Below, piece by piece: positions 47,108 to 54,598 of a stretch of 64,000 nucleotides of DNA. The notes beneath the pieces were generated by a model that did not search any database, was not told the origin of the DNA, and saw only the letters and a program-made list of their open reading frames with translations. The number at the start of each line of letters is the position of its first letter. Positions within the stretch are counted from its first letter, which is position 1. Source of the stretch: Candidatus Saccharimonadota bacterium (GTDB lineage Bacteria; Patescibacteriota; Saccharimonadia; Saccharimonadales; Saccharimonadaceae); assembly GCA_017432425.1 (NCBI GenBank), contig JAFRJE010000023.1:1-64000 (forward strand), written 5' to 3'. Position numbers and translations under genes: made by a program.

Positions 47108-47746
47108 ATGGACAAAAATTTAGAGAAAGTTAGCCCGAAAGTTCGGGAGCATATCGAAAAAGCGGTTTTACCAAGATATAGCGAGCTGCGTGGGCATACG
47201 GTTGATCATATAGATTATGTTATTCGGCGAAGTTTAAAGTTCGCGGGAGAAATTCCGGAGATTAATTTTGATATGGTTTATATTATCGCGGCATATCACG
47301 ACCTTGGGAGGTTAGTTAATAATGAAAATCATAATTTTGAGTCGGCGAAAATGCTTCTAAAAGATAAGTTTTTAGCGGAAAAATTTTCAGAGGAGGAGCG
47401 GAGGATTATGGCGGAGGCGGTCGAAGACCACCGCGCGTCGCTAAAACGCGAGCCGAGGAGTGTTTATGGAAAAATTGTTTCGTCGGCAGACAGAAATACC
47501 GAGGTTTCTCAAGCCGTAAAGAGGTCGTTTAATTATAGCCGAGCATTACATCCGGATTATTCGGTTGAGAAGACAATCGAAGACGCGCGGGTTCATCTTC
47601 GCGAAAAGTTCGGGGCGGGCGGGTACGCGAGGGGGAAAATGTATTTTAAAGACTCGGAATATGAGAAGTTTTGCGAAGAAATTGAAGAAATTACAAAAGC
47701 TCCGGAAGAATATCTAAAAGTAGCGAAAAGAATTTTAGGAGTTTAA
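47108..47746 (+). CDS. HD-domain phosphohydrolase
   Basis: This 212-residue protein has a classic HD site. The first His is in RGHTVDHIDYV, the HD pair in AAYHDLGR, further His in EDHRAS, and the final Asp in VSSADRNTE. It probably hydrolyses a phosphoester, perhaps of a nucleotide. It differs from the HD_3 protein at 7994. TATAAT ends 7 nt before the ATG, with no ribosome site (leaderless). Confidence 0.82.
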   Translation: MDKNLEKVSPKVREHIEKAVLPRYSELRGHTVDHIDYVIRRSLKFAGEIPEINFDMVYIIAAYHDLGRLVNNENHNFESAKMLLKDKFLAEKFSEEERRIMAEAVEDHRASLKREPRSVYGKIVSSADRNTEVSQAVKRSFNYSRALHPDYSVEKTIEDARVHLREKFGAGGYARGKMYFKDSEYEKFCEEIEEITKAPEEYLKVAKRILGV

Positions 47747-47778
47747 GACAATTTTATATCTCGGCTAAGTACGTTTTC

Positions 47779-47807
47779 TTGATAAAAGTGATGTAATTTG
47801 TTATAAT
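47779..47807 (+). promoter_or_regulatory. Promoter of the gene at 47879
   Basis: TTGATA (47779-47784), 17-bp spacer, perfect TATAAT (47802-47807). Leader about 65 nt. Confidence 0.82.
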
Positions 47808-47878
47808 TAAGGAATAGTACTTTAAGATTCTCGACTTACTCTAACGACCTTTTTATCTTTAGCGAGGAGGAGATTTTG

Positions 47879-48271
47879 ATGACGAACTACCAGTTGAAGT
47901 TCCCCTATTCCGAAGAAGAAGAGAAAGAGCTTTTTGCCATCCGGCGCAGGTTTCAGGACGAGCTGATTACCTCGTCTATTTCCCGCGAATACCAGACGGC
48001 GATTAGGGAGCAGATTCCTCTGACCGCGGTAGCGGCTCAGGAAGAGCTGGCGCGGCGCGGCGACTACAACTACATCGGCGACATTCTGCTCGCTGCGCTG
48101 GCCGACAACCAGATTCAGTACCAGACGGCGCTCTGCGAGCGCATCGCGAAGAGCCTGTCGCGTTTTGAGGACGGCGCTATCCTGAAGCGGTTTGGCAACC
48201 ACGTCTTGTGGCGCATGGCGAATGGCGATACCGGTCCGGTCAGTTTCAAGTCGTTCGTCGAGAGTTTCTAG
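47879..48271 (+). CDS. Small soluble protein of unknown function
   Basis: This 130-residue acidic helical protein (begins MTNYQLKFPYSEEEEKELF) has no recognisable domain. Codon use is richer in G and C third positions (CTG, GCG, CAG) than in neighbours, so transfer or high expression is possible. GAGGAGG lies 8 nt before the ATG. It forms a single-gene transcript with promoter and terminator. Confidence 0.68.
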   Translation: MTNYQLKFPYSEEEEKELFAIRRRFQDELITSSISREYQTAIREQIPLTAVAAQEELARRGDYNYIGDILLAALADNQIQYQTALCERIAKSLSRFEDGAILKRFGNHVLWRMANGDTGPVSFKSFVESF

Positions 48272-48278
48272 CCCAGTT

Positions 48279-48302
48279 CCCCAGCATCCTGCTGGGGTTT
48301 TT
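48279..48302 (+). terminator. Rho-independent terminator
   Basis: CCCCAGCA (48279-48286) and TGCTGGGG (48290-48297) with a 3-nt loop, then five T. Confidence 0.93.
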
Positions 48303-48307
48303 ATGAG

Positions 48308-49540
48308 CTATTTAATAATGCCGCCGCCGAGACAGAGGTCGCCGGAATAGAAGACGGCGGATTGACCGGAGGCGGGGAGTTTGATTTCTTGATCGAAAAG
48401 GAGAGTCGCGGAAGAGAAGGGATTATCGGCGTTTAGAGTTAAGTTTTCCGGGTTCTTTAGAATGAGTTTCGCGGGGAGGAGGTGGGCGCGATGACGGAGG
48501 CGAACGGAGATTTTTTCGGGGATTTTGTCTGGCGTTTCGCGGAGGAAAAGGTTTTCGAGAGTCAGTTCTCTCGACCACAGGTTCGCGTCGTTAAGATTGC
48601 GAGAAACATAGACGATATTTTTTTTCAAATCTTTTTTGACGACATAGTATGGAAGCCCGCCGCCAAGATAAAGCCCGTGGCGCTGACCGAGGGTATAGAA
48701 AACCGCGCCGTCGTGGAAGCCAAGAACTTCGTTTGTCGAAACGTCGCGGATTTCTCCAGGGTTTAGGTCGATATACTCGCGGAGAAAATCTTTCATGCCG
48801 ACTTCGCCGACAAAACAGACGCCCATCGACTCTTTTTTATAGGCGTTTTTTAGTCCGTTTTTTGCGGCAAAGGCTTTTACTTCGGGTTTTTTCATTTCGC
48901 CGAGCGGGAACAGGGTCTTCTCGAGAGCAGAGGTCGAAATTCGATAGAGGAAATAGGTTTGGTCTTTGTTTTCGTCTTTTGCGAGGAGAAGTTTTCCGTT
49001 TTCGGCTTTAGCGTAATGACCGGTCGCGATAAAATCAGCGCCGGAGGCGAGGGATTTTTCGAAGAAAAGTTTGAATTTTATTTCTTCGTTACACATAACG
49101 TCAGGATTCGGGGTTCGACCGGCTTTAAACTCTTTCAACATATATTCAACGACTTTTTCTTTATAATCTTTTTCGAAGTCAAAAACTTTAAAGTCGATTC
49201 CGAGCTTTGTCGCGACGCGTTTTGCGTCGGCAAGGTCTTCTGCCCAGGGGCATTTCATGCCGGGGAGGTCGCGCGACCAGTTTTTCATATAGACGCCAAC
49301 GACTTTATAGCCCGCGTTTTTTAAAAGAAGCGCAGAGACGGAGGAGTCAACGCCGCCAGACATACCGAGATAGACGACACCACGCTCGCTTGCGGTCGAA
49401 AGTCCTTTGTCGAGCTTCGCTCTCGCCGCGTCCCAAGGGGCGGAACGGAAAACGGCGTTCTCTCGGCCCGTCGTTACGGGGCTCGGGCGCCTTAATCCTC
49501 CCTCGTAGCGGTCCGGGCATCCCTCAAAGAAGCTATTCAT
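48308..49540 (-). CDS. mnmA: tRNA 2-thiouridylase
   Basis: This 410-residue protein is MnmA: PP-loop MSGGVDSS near residue 60, catalytic cysteines in DVMCNEEIKF and MGVCFVGE, and TGHYAK. It thiolates U34 of Lys, Glu and Gln tRNAs. The first 55 residues are an extension with no MnmA counterpart (FFEGCPDRYEGGLRRPS). The ATG is placed by GGAGAGGGAG directly upstream and overlaps the iscS stop by 8 nt. Coupling with IscS implies that sulfur passes directly from the desulfurase; no Tus relay genes are seen. Confidence 0.93.
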   Translation of the reverse strand: MNSFFEGCPDRYEGGLRRPSPVTTGRENAVFRSAPWDAARAKLDKGLSTASERGVVYLGMSGGVDSSVSALLLKNAGYKVVGVYMKNWSRDLPGMKCPWAEDLADAKRVATKLGIDFKVFDFEKDYKEKVVEYMLKEFKAGRTPNPDVMCNEEIKFKLFFEKSLASGADFIATGHYAKAENGKLLLAKDENKDQTYFLYRISTSALEKTLFPLGEMKKPEVKAFAAKNGLKNAYKKESMGVCFVGEVGMKDFLREYIDLNPGEIRDVSTNEVLGFHDGAVFYTLGQRHGLYLGGGLPYYVVKKDLKKNIVYVSRNLNDANLWSRELTLENLFLRETPDKIPEKISVRLRHRAHLLPAKLILKNPENLTLNADNPFSSATLLFDQEIKLPASGQSAVFYSGDLCLGGGIIK

Positions 49541-50735
49541 CTCCCTCTCCTATCCTATTGCATTCTTCATCAACGGCTTCACGAATTAGACGACCGGCTT
49601 CACGGACGTTATCCTCGGTATTGAGTCTTCCGAGAGAGATGCGGAGCGAGCCGGCGATTTCGGCGTCGGAGAGACCGATTGCTTTTAGAACATGAGACTT
49701 TTTTCCTTTTGAGGCGGCGCAGGCAGCGCCGGTCGAAAGAAGGACGCCCTGTTCTTCGAGTTTATAAATCAAACGCTCGGCGTCGAGACCCGGAAAACAG
49801 ACGGGGCAAAAATTCGCAAGAGAAGATTTTTTATGTTTTAGAAATTTTGGTTCGATTTTTGATTGTTTTAGTTCGGTTTCGAGAATTTTAGTTAGTTTTT
49901 CGTAAGTTTTGCGGTTTGAGGAGAAGTGGGACTTTGCCTCTTTAAACGCGGTCGCGAAGCCAATTACGCCAGGGACGTTCTCAGTTCCGGAGCGCAGCCC
50001 GTTTTCCTGACCGCCGCCGAGAAAAACTGGGGAGAGTTTAACGCCGTGCGCAACATAGAGCGCGCCAACGCCTTTCGGGCCATAAACTTTCGCGGAATTC
50101 AAAGTCAAAAGATCGACGCCGAGACGGGCGACGGAAATGTCGATTAGATTAAGGGCTTGGGAGGCGTCGGAGTGGAGATAGAGCGGGGTTAGGTTCCCCC
50201 TTCTCAAGCGATTCATTCTTTCGCTTCGGACTAGTTCGGCGATTTCGGCGAGAGGCTGGATAGTTCCGAGTTCGTTGTTCGCAAGAGAGACGGAAATCAG
50301 GCGAGTCGCGGGAGATAACTTTTTCTTCAAATCGTCAAGTATAATTAAACCATTTTTATCAACTTTAACAAGGGCGTTCGAGAAGCGTTTGGCGTTCTCT
50401 AAAACCGCTGCGTGTTCGGTTTCTAGAACTAAAACTTCCGGCAAATTTTGCGGAGTTTGAATCCGCGCTTGAACTTTTTGATTAACAGGGGTCAGGAGGC
50501 TTGAAAAAGCGAGTTCGTTGCTCTCGGTCGCGCCAGACGTCATAACGAGATCAGTTCCCTTTGCGCCGATTAAATGCGCGATCTCGTTTTTCGCGGTTTC
50601 GTATTTTTCGCGGACGAGTTTCGCGGGGTAGTAAGCGGCGGAGGGATTAAAAAAATCTTCCGTAAAAAACGGCTCCATCGCGCGAAGAGCTTTTTCTGAG
50701 ACCGGCGTCGCGGCGGCGTAATCGAGATAAATCAT
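49533..50735 (-). CDS. iscS: Cysteine desulfurase
   Basis: This 400-residue PLP enzyme starts MIYLDYAAATPVS. It has ATESNELAF, the PLP lysine in NSAKVYGPKG and the catalytic Cys loop LSTGAACAASKGKKSH. It takes sulfur from cysteine and here most likely feeds MnmA, whose gene overlaps it. TATAAT ends 6 nt before the ATG (leaderless). Confidence 0.94.
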   Translation of the reverse strand: MIYLDYAAATPVSEKALRAMEPFFTEDFFNPSAAYYPAKLVREKYETAKNEIAHLIGAKGTDLVMTSGATESNELAFSSLLTPVNQKVQARIQTPQNLPEVLVLETEHAAVLENAKRFSNALVKVDKNGLIILDDLKKKLSPATRLISVSLANNELGTIQPLAEIAELVRSERMNRLRRGNLTPLYLHSDASQALNLIDISVARLGVDLLTLNSAKVYGPKGVGALYVAHGVKLSPVFLGGGQENGLRSGTENVPGVIGFATAFKEAKSHFSSNRKTYEKLTKILETELKQSKIEPKFLKHKKSSLANFCPVCFPGLDAERLIYKLEEQGVLLSTGAACAASKGKKSHVLKAIGLSDAEIAGSLRISLGRLNTEDNVREAGRLIREAVDEECNRIGEGDE

Positions 50736-50750
50736 AGAAATATTATATAA

Positions 50751-51206
50751 TTATTCTTCGGAATTTTCAAGAGAGGCGTTCGAGTCGGCAGTCGTCGGAA
50801 TAAAAACGCTTTCTTTTTCGTCGGACTTTGCGACGACGGTAAAGTTTTTTTCCTCGCGATTAAGCGTAAAAGAGAAATCGTCTTCGAGGGTATAGAGCCA
50901 ATCGGTCGAGATTTTTAAATCTTCGCCGTCCAATTTCCAGGTAAAATCATAGAAATTCGTTTCGTTTGTCGTTAAAGTTCCTTTTCCGTCGGCTTTAAAA
51001 ATCCATTTTACTTTCGGGCTTCCCTCTTTTTCCCAGGTTCCGACGTCAACCAAAAACTCCGCGTCGGAAAACGGAGGGGTCGTATCGCGATTTAGGTAAA
51101 AATAAAGACCAGTTCCGCCTAAAATCAAAAACAAAAAAACTCCGACGGAGATAAAAACGATTCTTTTGACTTTTCTTCCTCTAGGATTAAGAGACTTTTC
51201 GTTCAT
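50751..51206 (-). CDS. Single-anchor small protein of unknown function
   Basis: This 151-residue protein has a basic N-terminus, one membrane segment (about 15-36) and a beta-rich outer domain of about 110 residues (KVKWIFKADGKGTLTTNETN, DFTWKLDGEDLKI). The pattern looks lipocalin-like or like small secreted DUF domains that measure deviation from a standard fold; no family is named. TATAAT ends 6 nt before the ATG. Confidence 0.65.
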   Translation of the reverse strand: MNEKSLNPRGRKVKRIVFISVGVFLFLILGGTGLYFYLNRDTTPPFSDAEFLVDVGTWEKEGSPKVKWIFKADGKGTLTTNETNFYDFTWKLDGEDLKISTDWLYTLEDDFSFTLNREEKNFTVVAKSDEKESVFIPTTADSNASLENSEE

Positions 51207-51227
51207 GGTTAAATTATATCACGAACG

Positions 51228-51584
51228 CTAGTTTTGATAAAGATTTTGCTTAATTAAGTTAAGATAGGCGCGGGCGGCTTTGCGGAAGTTAAGGAGTTCT
51301 GCGCCCTTTAGTTTTGTATAGACGCCGCCGAGCGGTTTTTTATAGACGCCGTTTTCGCGAACTTCATAGCGAATCGTCGTTTCTTTACGACTGCCAAATT
51401 CGTTCCAAGATTCGTGCCAAATCCAGACGTTCTTTTTATGTTCAAAAAACTCGCGTTGATGACCCGCCGGAATCGGTCCAAAAAGGGTTCGCCCAAGTTC
51501 GGATTCGGCGTTAATTAAATCTTCGACAGTTGGGCGAAGTTTCCCGAAGGTTCGATAAGCAGCTATCGAGCGTTTAAGCGACAT
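51228..51584 (-). CDS. Small soluble protein of unknown function
   Basis: This 118-residue protein is basic at both ends, with an aromatic core (NVWIWHESWNEFG) that looks beta-stranded. No family recognised. GAGGAG lies 8 nt before the ATG, inside the end of a 48-codon gene that it overlaps by 22 nt. The order tatD, 48-codon gene, this gene suggests one transcript. Confidence 0.65.
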   Translation of the reverse strand: MSLKRSIAAYRTFGKLRPTVEDLINAESELGRTLFGPIPAGHQREFFEHKKNVWIWHESWNEFGSRKETTIRYEVRENGVYKKPLGGVYTKLKGAELLNFRKAARAYLNLIKQNLYQN

Positions 51585-51709
51585 TGTTCAATCTCCTCGG
51601 CGATTTTATTCAGTTCAGAATAAACCTCGAAATCTTCTGGGTCGGCAAAATTATAGGCTTCTTCGCGTTTAAAGCTCGGGATTCGGAAGAGAGAAGAGGG
51701 TTCGGACAT
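51563..51709 (-). CDS. 48-residue acidic protein between tatD and the next gene
   Basis: A short frame starts at ATG 51709 inside the last 41 nt of tatD and ends 22 nt inside the following gene. It encodes MSEPSSLFRIPSFKREEAYN at the start, then an acidic helix (DPEDFEVYSELNKIAEEIEQ). Composition looks like real protein and overlaps on both sides suggest coupling, but it is short and unrecognised. Confidence 0.5.
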   Translation of the reverse strand: MSEPSSLFRIPSFKREEAYNFADPEDFEVYSELNKIAEEIEQCRLNAR

Positions 51710-52454
51710 TTTCGGTCGTTTTCTCTGTTATGGTTTCGAGAGAGACTCCTAATTTAGCTGATAACCATTCGGCGATATGTTTAATATACGCTGGTTCGTT
51801 TATTATACCACGTTTCGGAACAGGGGTCAAGAACGGGGCGTCGGTTTCGAGCAAAATACGCTCCAAAGGAACGATCCGTTCGAGATTTTTATAACAGTCG
51901 AGATTTGCGAACGTCGCGAGACCGTTAACCCCGACATAAAAGCCTCTTTCGAGAACTTTTTTCAAGTTTTCTTCGGAGTCGGAGAAGCTATGGAAAACGC
52001 CGGTTAGCTTCGGAAAATTATTTAAAATCCCGAAAATATCTGGGAAAGCGTCGCGGACGTGGAGAGAGACGGGAAGATTGAGGCGAGTTGCGAGGGAAAG
52101 CATTTCTTCGAGGAGTTTGATTTGGGCTGGTTTATTGAAGCCGTCGTAGTGATAGTCGAGACCGACTTCGCCGATAGCGACAAGTTTAGAATTATAGAGA
52201 GTATCATCATTTTTTCTCGCTAGTCCTCGGCTCGCGATATTAGTCTCCTCTGGATGGATCCCGTAAGTCCAAAAAACGTTTTTGTGGCTTTCGGCGAAAC
52301 TTTGCGCTTTTTTGGAATCTTTTTCGCTCGTTCCGATACAGATAACCTGGCGAATGCCGGCTTTTTCGGCGTTTTTTAACATTTTTTCCGCCAATTCGGG
52401 CGCAAAAAACTCAGGATCGTGGAGATGGCAATGAGAGTCGATTAGATAAGACAT
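51669..52454 (-). CDS. tatD: TatD family metal-dependent hydrolase
   Basis: This 261-residue TIM-barrel protein has the TatD metal sites: DSHCHLHDPEF at the start, GEVGLDYHYD, HVRDAFPD, GVFHSFS and LETDAPFLTP. TatD proteins are 3'-5' exonucleases or deoxyribonucleases. I start at ATG 52454 (MSYLIDSH), 7 nt after TATAAT; the upstream open frame is promoter sequence and the end of the neighbouring gene. Confidence 0.93.
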   Translation of the reverse strand: MSYLIDSHCHLHDPEFFAPELAEKMLKNAEKAGIRQVICIGTSEKDSKKAQSFAESHKNVFWTYGIHPEETNIASRGLARKNDDTLYNSKLVAIGEVGLDYHYDGFNKPAQIKLLEEMLSLATRLNLPVSLHVRDAFPDIFGILNNFPKLTGVFHSFSDSEENLKKVLERGFYVGVNGLATFANLDCYKNLERIVPLERILLETDAPFLTPVPKRGIINEPAYIKHIAEWLSAKLGVSLETITEKTTENVRTLFSLPNPEL

Positions 52455-52470
52455 ATCTAATATTATATAA

Positions 52471-53121
52471 TTATTCTTCGGAATCGCCAAAAATTTCTTC
52501 AGCTTGTTCGTCGGTCAGGACGATGTCGTCGCCGGTATAAGAATCTTCGCTATAGCTAAAGACTTCCTTTCCGTCTTCGGTTTTAATGGAAAGGTCTGGG
52601 AATTCGGCGTCGGTCGAGGCGTAAGACAAATCAACGAGATAAACTGCGCCGGTACTTACCTTTAGCTTAAAGGAATTATTTTTTAGACTATTCGGGAGAA
52701 CCGTAACGGAAGAATATTCTGGATAAACCGAAACAAGGAACTCATAAAGAGCCTCTTCGACATAACTTTCGATATCTTCGCCCTCGAAAAAGCCCTCTTT
52801 AATATTAACGGAGAGTTCTTCGTCGTCGAAGATGCTGCTCTGGGAAATAATCTTACCGTTTTCGTCCGTCGGGAGGTCGAGTTCGGCTAGTTCTTCTTCC
52901 GTTAAACCGTCCGGAGAGAGTTCGGAAGTCGTTTCTGATTCTGGCTCCGAGGGGCTATTGCTCTTGATTATAAAAAATACGCCTAAACCGATTAAGATCA
53001 GCCCGAGCGCAATTCCACCAAAGAGAAAAAGTTTTTTATTATTAGGCTTTTTAGGCTCCTCGGGCAGCTGGGCGTCGAGGGGTAAAGTCGGGGTAGGGTT
53101 TTCGTAATTATTGTTTTCCAT
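52471..53121 (-). CDS. Single-anchor acidic outer protein
   Basis: This 216-residue protein begins MENNNYENPT (AAAGGAG 6 nt upstream). It has a membrane segment at about 30-52, an acidic linker rich in Glu and Ser, and an outer domain of about 120 residues with alternating strands. Not recognised. It is of the same build as the protein at 50751 and may be a relative in role, both ending in SEE. Confidence 0.6.
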   Translation of the reverse strand: MENNNYENPTPTLPLDAQLPEEPKKPNNKKLFLFGGIALGLILIGLGVFFIIKSNSPSEPESETTSELSPDGLTEEELAELDLPTDENGKIISQSSIFDDEELSVNIKEGFFEGEDIESYVEEALYEFLVSVYPEYSSVTVLPNSLKNNSFKLKVSTGAVYLVDLSYASTDAEFPDLSIKTEDGKEVFSYSEDSYTGDDIVLTDEQAEEIFGDSEE

Positions 53122-53132
53122 ATAAAACTCCT

Positions 53133-53768
53133 TTATTTTCCGCAAATATTACCGTAGCTAGGGATTGAGCCAGCATTTCCGACATAAGTCAAAGCGGCGC
53201 GGGCTTTTTCGGCAGCTTTCATAAACTTCGTCGCGCTTCCAGAGCCGGTACCGGATTTAGAGGTTGATGTACCGGAAACGATGACGCCGTGGAACTTAAA
53301 ATCGCTCCATTTACCGTTTTTCTTCGTCGCGGAAACTTTGGTAATGAGCGCATGTTTTGAGCCTTTACTAACAAGGGCGTATTGCCCGGCAATAATTCGC
53401 GCAGTTACGCGCATAACGTTTTCGCAAGTTGTTTTAGACTTGACTGGCTGAAGCCCGCCCTCAACGCCGCGAGAGTTGCTGACGCCGAGTTTATTCAAGA
53501 AGCAGCGGACTTTTTCGACTCCGCTTTTCTTAAAACAGTCGCTATAATCGCTGGTCATGTTCTCAATATCCCAGCAAGAGATTTCGCCGCGACCCTTAAC
53601 GTAGTTCAGAGCGACAGCGGCGATATAGGTTTCGGCACTACAGCCGGACGGAAAGACGCTCCAGGAGCTATTTAGCTTTCCGACGCTTTTAGCAGAGACG
53701 TTACCGCCGAAGACGACCGAAAGACCTAAACATAAAATAATAAATAATGATTTAGAAAAAGTTTTCAT
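53133..53768 (-). CDS. Secreted cysteine-containing protein
   Basis: This 211-residue protein has a clear signal peptide (cut near NVSA-KS). Seven cysteines lie after it (GCSAETYIAA, SCWDIE, DCFKKSG, RCFLNKL, TCENVM, NICGK), suggesting disulfides or a catalytic Cys with the later His in SKHALITKV. The spacing recalls papain-like folds, but that is a guess. The -10-like TATAAA ends 5 nt before the ATG. Confidence 0.6.
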   Translation of the reverse strand: MKTFSKSLFIILCLGLSVVFGGNVSAKSVGKLNSSWSVFPSGCSAETYIAAVALNYVKGRGEISCWDIENMTSDYSDCFKKSGVEKVRCFLNKLGVSNSRGVEGGLQPVKSKTTCENVMRVTARIIAGQYALVSKGSKHALITKVSATKKNGKWSDFKFHGVIVSGTSTSKSGTGSGSATKFMKAAEKARAALTYVGNAGSIPSYGNICGK

Positions 53769-53803
53769 ATATTTATATTAACATAAAAATAACATAAAAA
53801 GAA

Positions 53804-53826
53804 TGAAAATCCTCCCTTTCGGGAGG
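53804..53826 (-). terminator. Rho-independent terminator
   Basis: On the minus strand CCTCCC, loop GAAA, GGGAGG, then ATTTTC. It lies directly after the stop of the CHAP-like gene. Confidence 0.85.
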
Positions 53827-53829
53827 AGA

Positions 53830-54510
53830 TTAGGAGAAAGCAGGGTGAGGAGGGTTGTTGGCGAGTTTATCGACAGGGAGGGGAGGCTCGCGACGAGCGA
53901 TTTTAACCCAAGTATAGTCCGGGACGCGGACTAACTTCGAGACAAACATCTTGTGGTCATAGGTCGTAACGAGGACGATGTCGTTTGAATTGCCCTCGCC
54001 CTCGTAGCGTTCAAGCCAGACAACTTCGCCGTAAGTCCGGTAGGGGTGCGTGCGGACGCCGACGTAGTAGAAGTTTTTCGACGGTTGATGGTCGACTTCA
54101 TAATAGCCGGCTTCACGGAGAAACGCAACCCAGTTATTAGCGTCGAAGCGCTTCCCTTTAGAGACGCGCTTGGGCCAAGAGCCGGTTGTTTCCTTGATCT
54201 TATAGGCGCAGTAGGAGGTCGCGTAGCCGACAACCGAACGTGAGGGGTCGGGGACAAGCGAATAATTATCTTCGTCGTCGGACTCCGTCCAACTGGCGCT
54301 GGCCATACGCGAGATGTTCTGGTAGAAACGCGGGTAGGTGTCGAGAATCTCGCCATTCTTCATCTTGGCAAGATTGCGACGATGGAGCGGGGAGAAAAAA
54401 CAGTAGAGTTCGCCGAGGAACCAGTAACCCTGACGACACAAGATCCTCAGCTTTCTGTGCTTGTTGAATCGAGTGAGTGAATATCGAACAAGGAAGTTCG
54501 TAAGAGACAC
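53830..54510 (-). CDS. CHAP-like amidase domain protein
   Basis: This 226-residue protein carries a CHAP-like core: SYCAYKIKETTGSWPKRVSKG with the putative catalytic Cys near residue 100, DANNWVAFLREAGY, and HPYRTYGEVVWLERYEG with candidate His. No signal peptide is evident; a short hydrophobic stretch (YWFLGELYCFF) lies near residue 30, so export route is unclear. Start is GTG, with AAGG 8 nt upstream. Promoter, structured leader and terminator make it a single-gene unit. It could cut peptidoglycan, but the match is weaker than that of the LysM-CHAP protein. Confidence 0.6.
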   Translation of the reverse strand: MSLTNFLVRYSLTRFNKHRKLRILCRQGYWFLGELYCFFSPLHRRNLAKMKNGEILDTYPRFYQNISRMASASWTESDDEDNYSLVPDPSRSVVGYATSYCAYKIKETTGSWPKRVSKGKRFDANNWVAFLREAGYYEVDHQPSKNFYYVGVRTHPYRTYGEVVWLERYEGEGNSNDIVLVTTYDHKMFVSKLVRVPDYTWVKIARREPPLPVDKLANNPPHPAFS

Positions 54511-54561
54511 AGAAATCGCCTTCTTTCTTAGTGAAAATGCTAGGCGACTAATCGCCTCGTA
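54511..54561 (-). promoter_or_regulatory. Structured leader with two exclusive hairpins
   Basis: TCGCCT can pair with AGGCGA upstream (forming AGGCGA-TTAG-TCGCCT, 54542-54557) or with a second AGGCGA (54516-54521) that contains the AGG of the ribosome site. The two foldings exclude each other, as in a translational switch. Read directly from the sequence; function is inferred. Confidence 0.45.
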
Positions 54562-54568
54562 TCTCTCT

Positions 54569-54597
54569 ATTATACACCAAAACGCCTAAAAAGTCAA
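54569..54597 (-). promoter_or_regulatory. Promoter of the CHAP-like gene
   Basis: On the minus strand TTGACT (54592-54597), 17-bp spacer, TATAAT (54569-54574). It lies between the typA stop and the CHAP-like gene. Confidence 0.85.
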
Positions 54598-54598
54598 G

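Noticed and set aside
50742-52480. Two copies of a 26-bp AT-rich sequence near 50742 and 52455
   Set aside because: Each is a leaderless promoter joined to a gene ending in SEE; the match is explained by shared signals and similar ends, not a mobile repeat.
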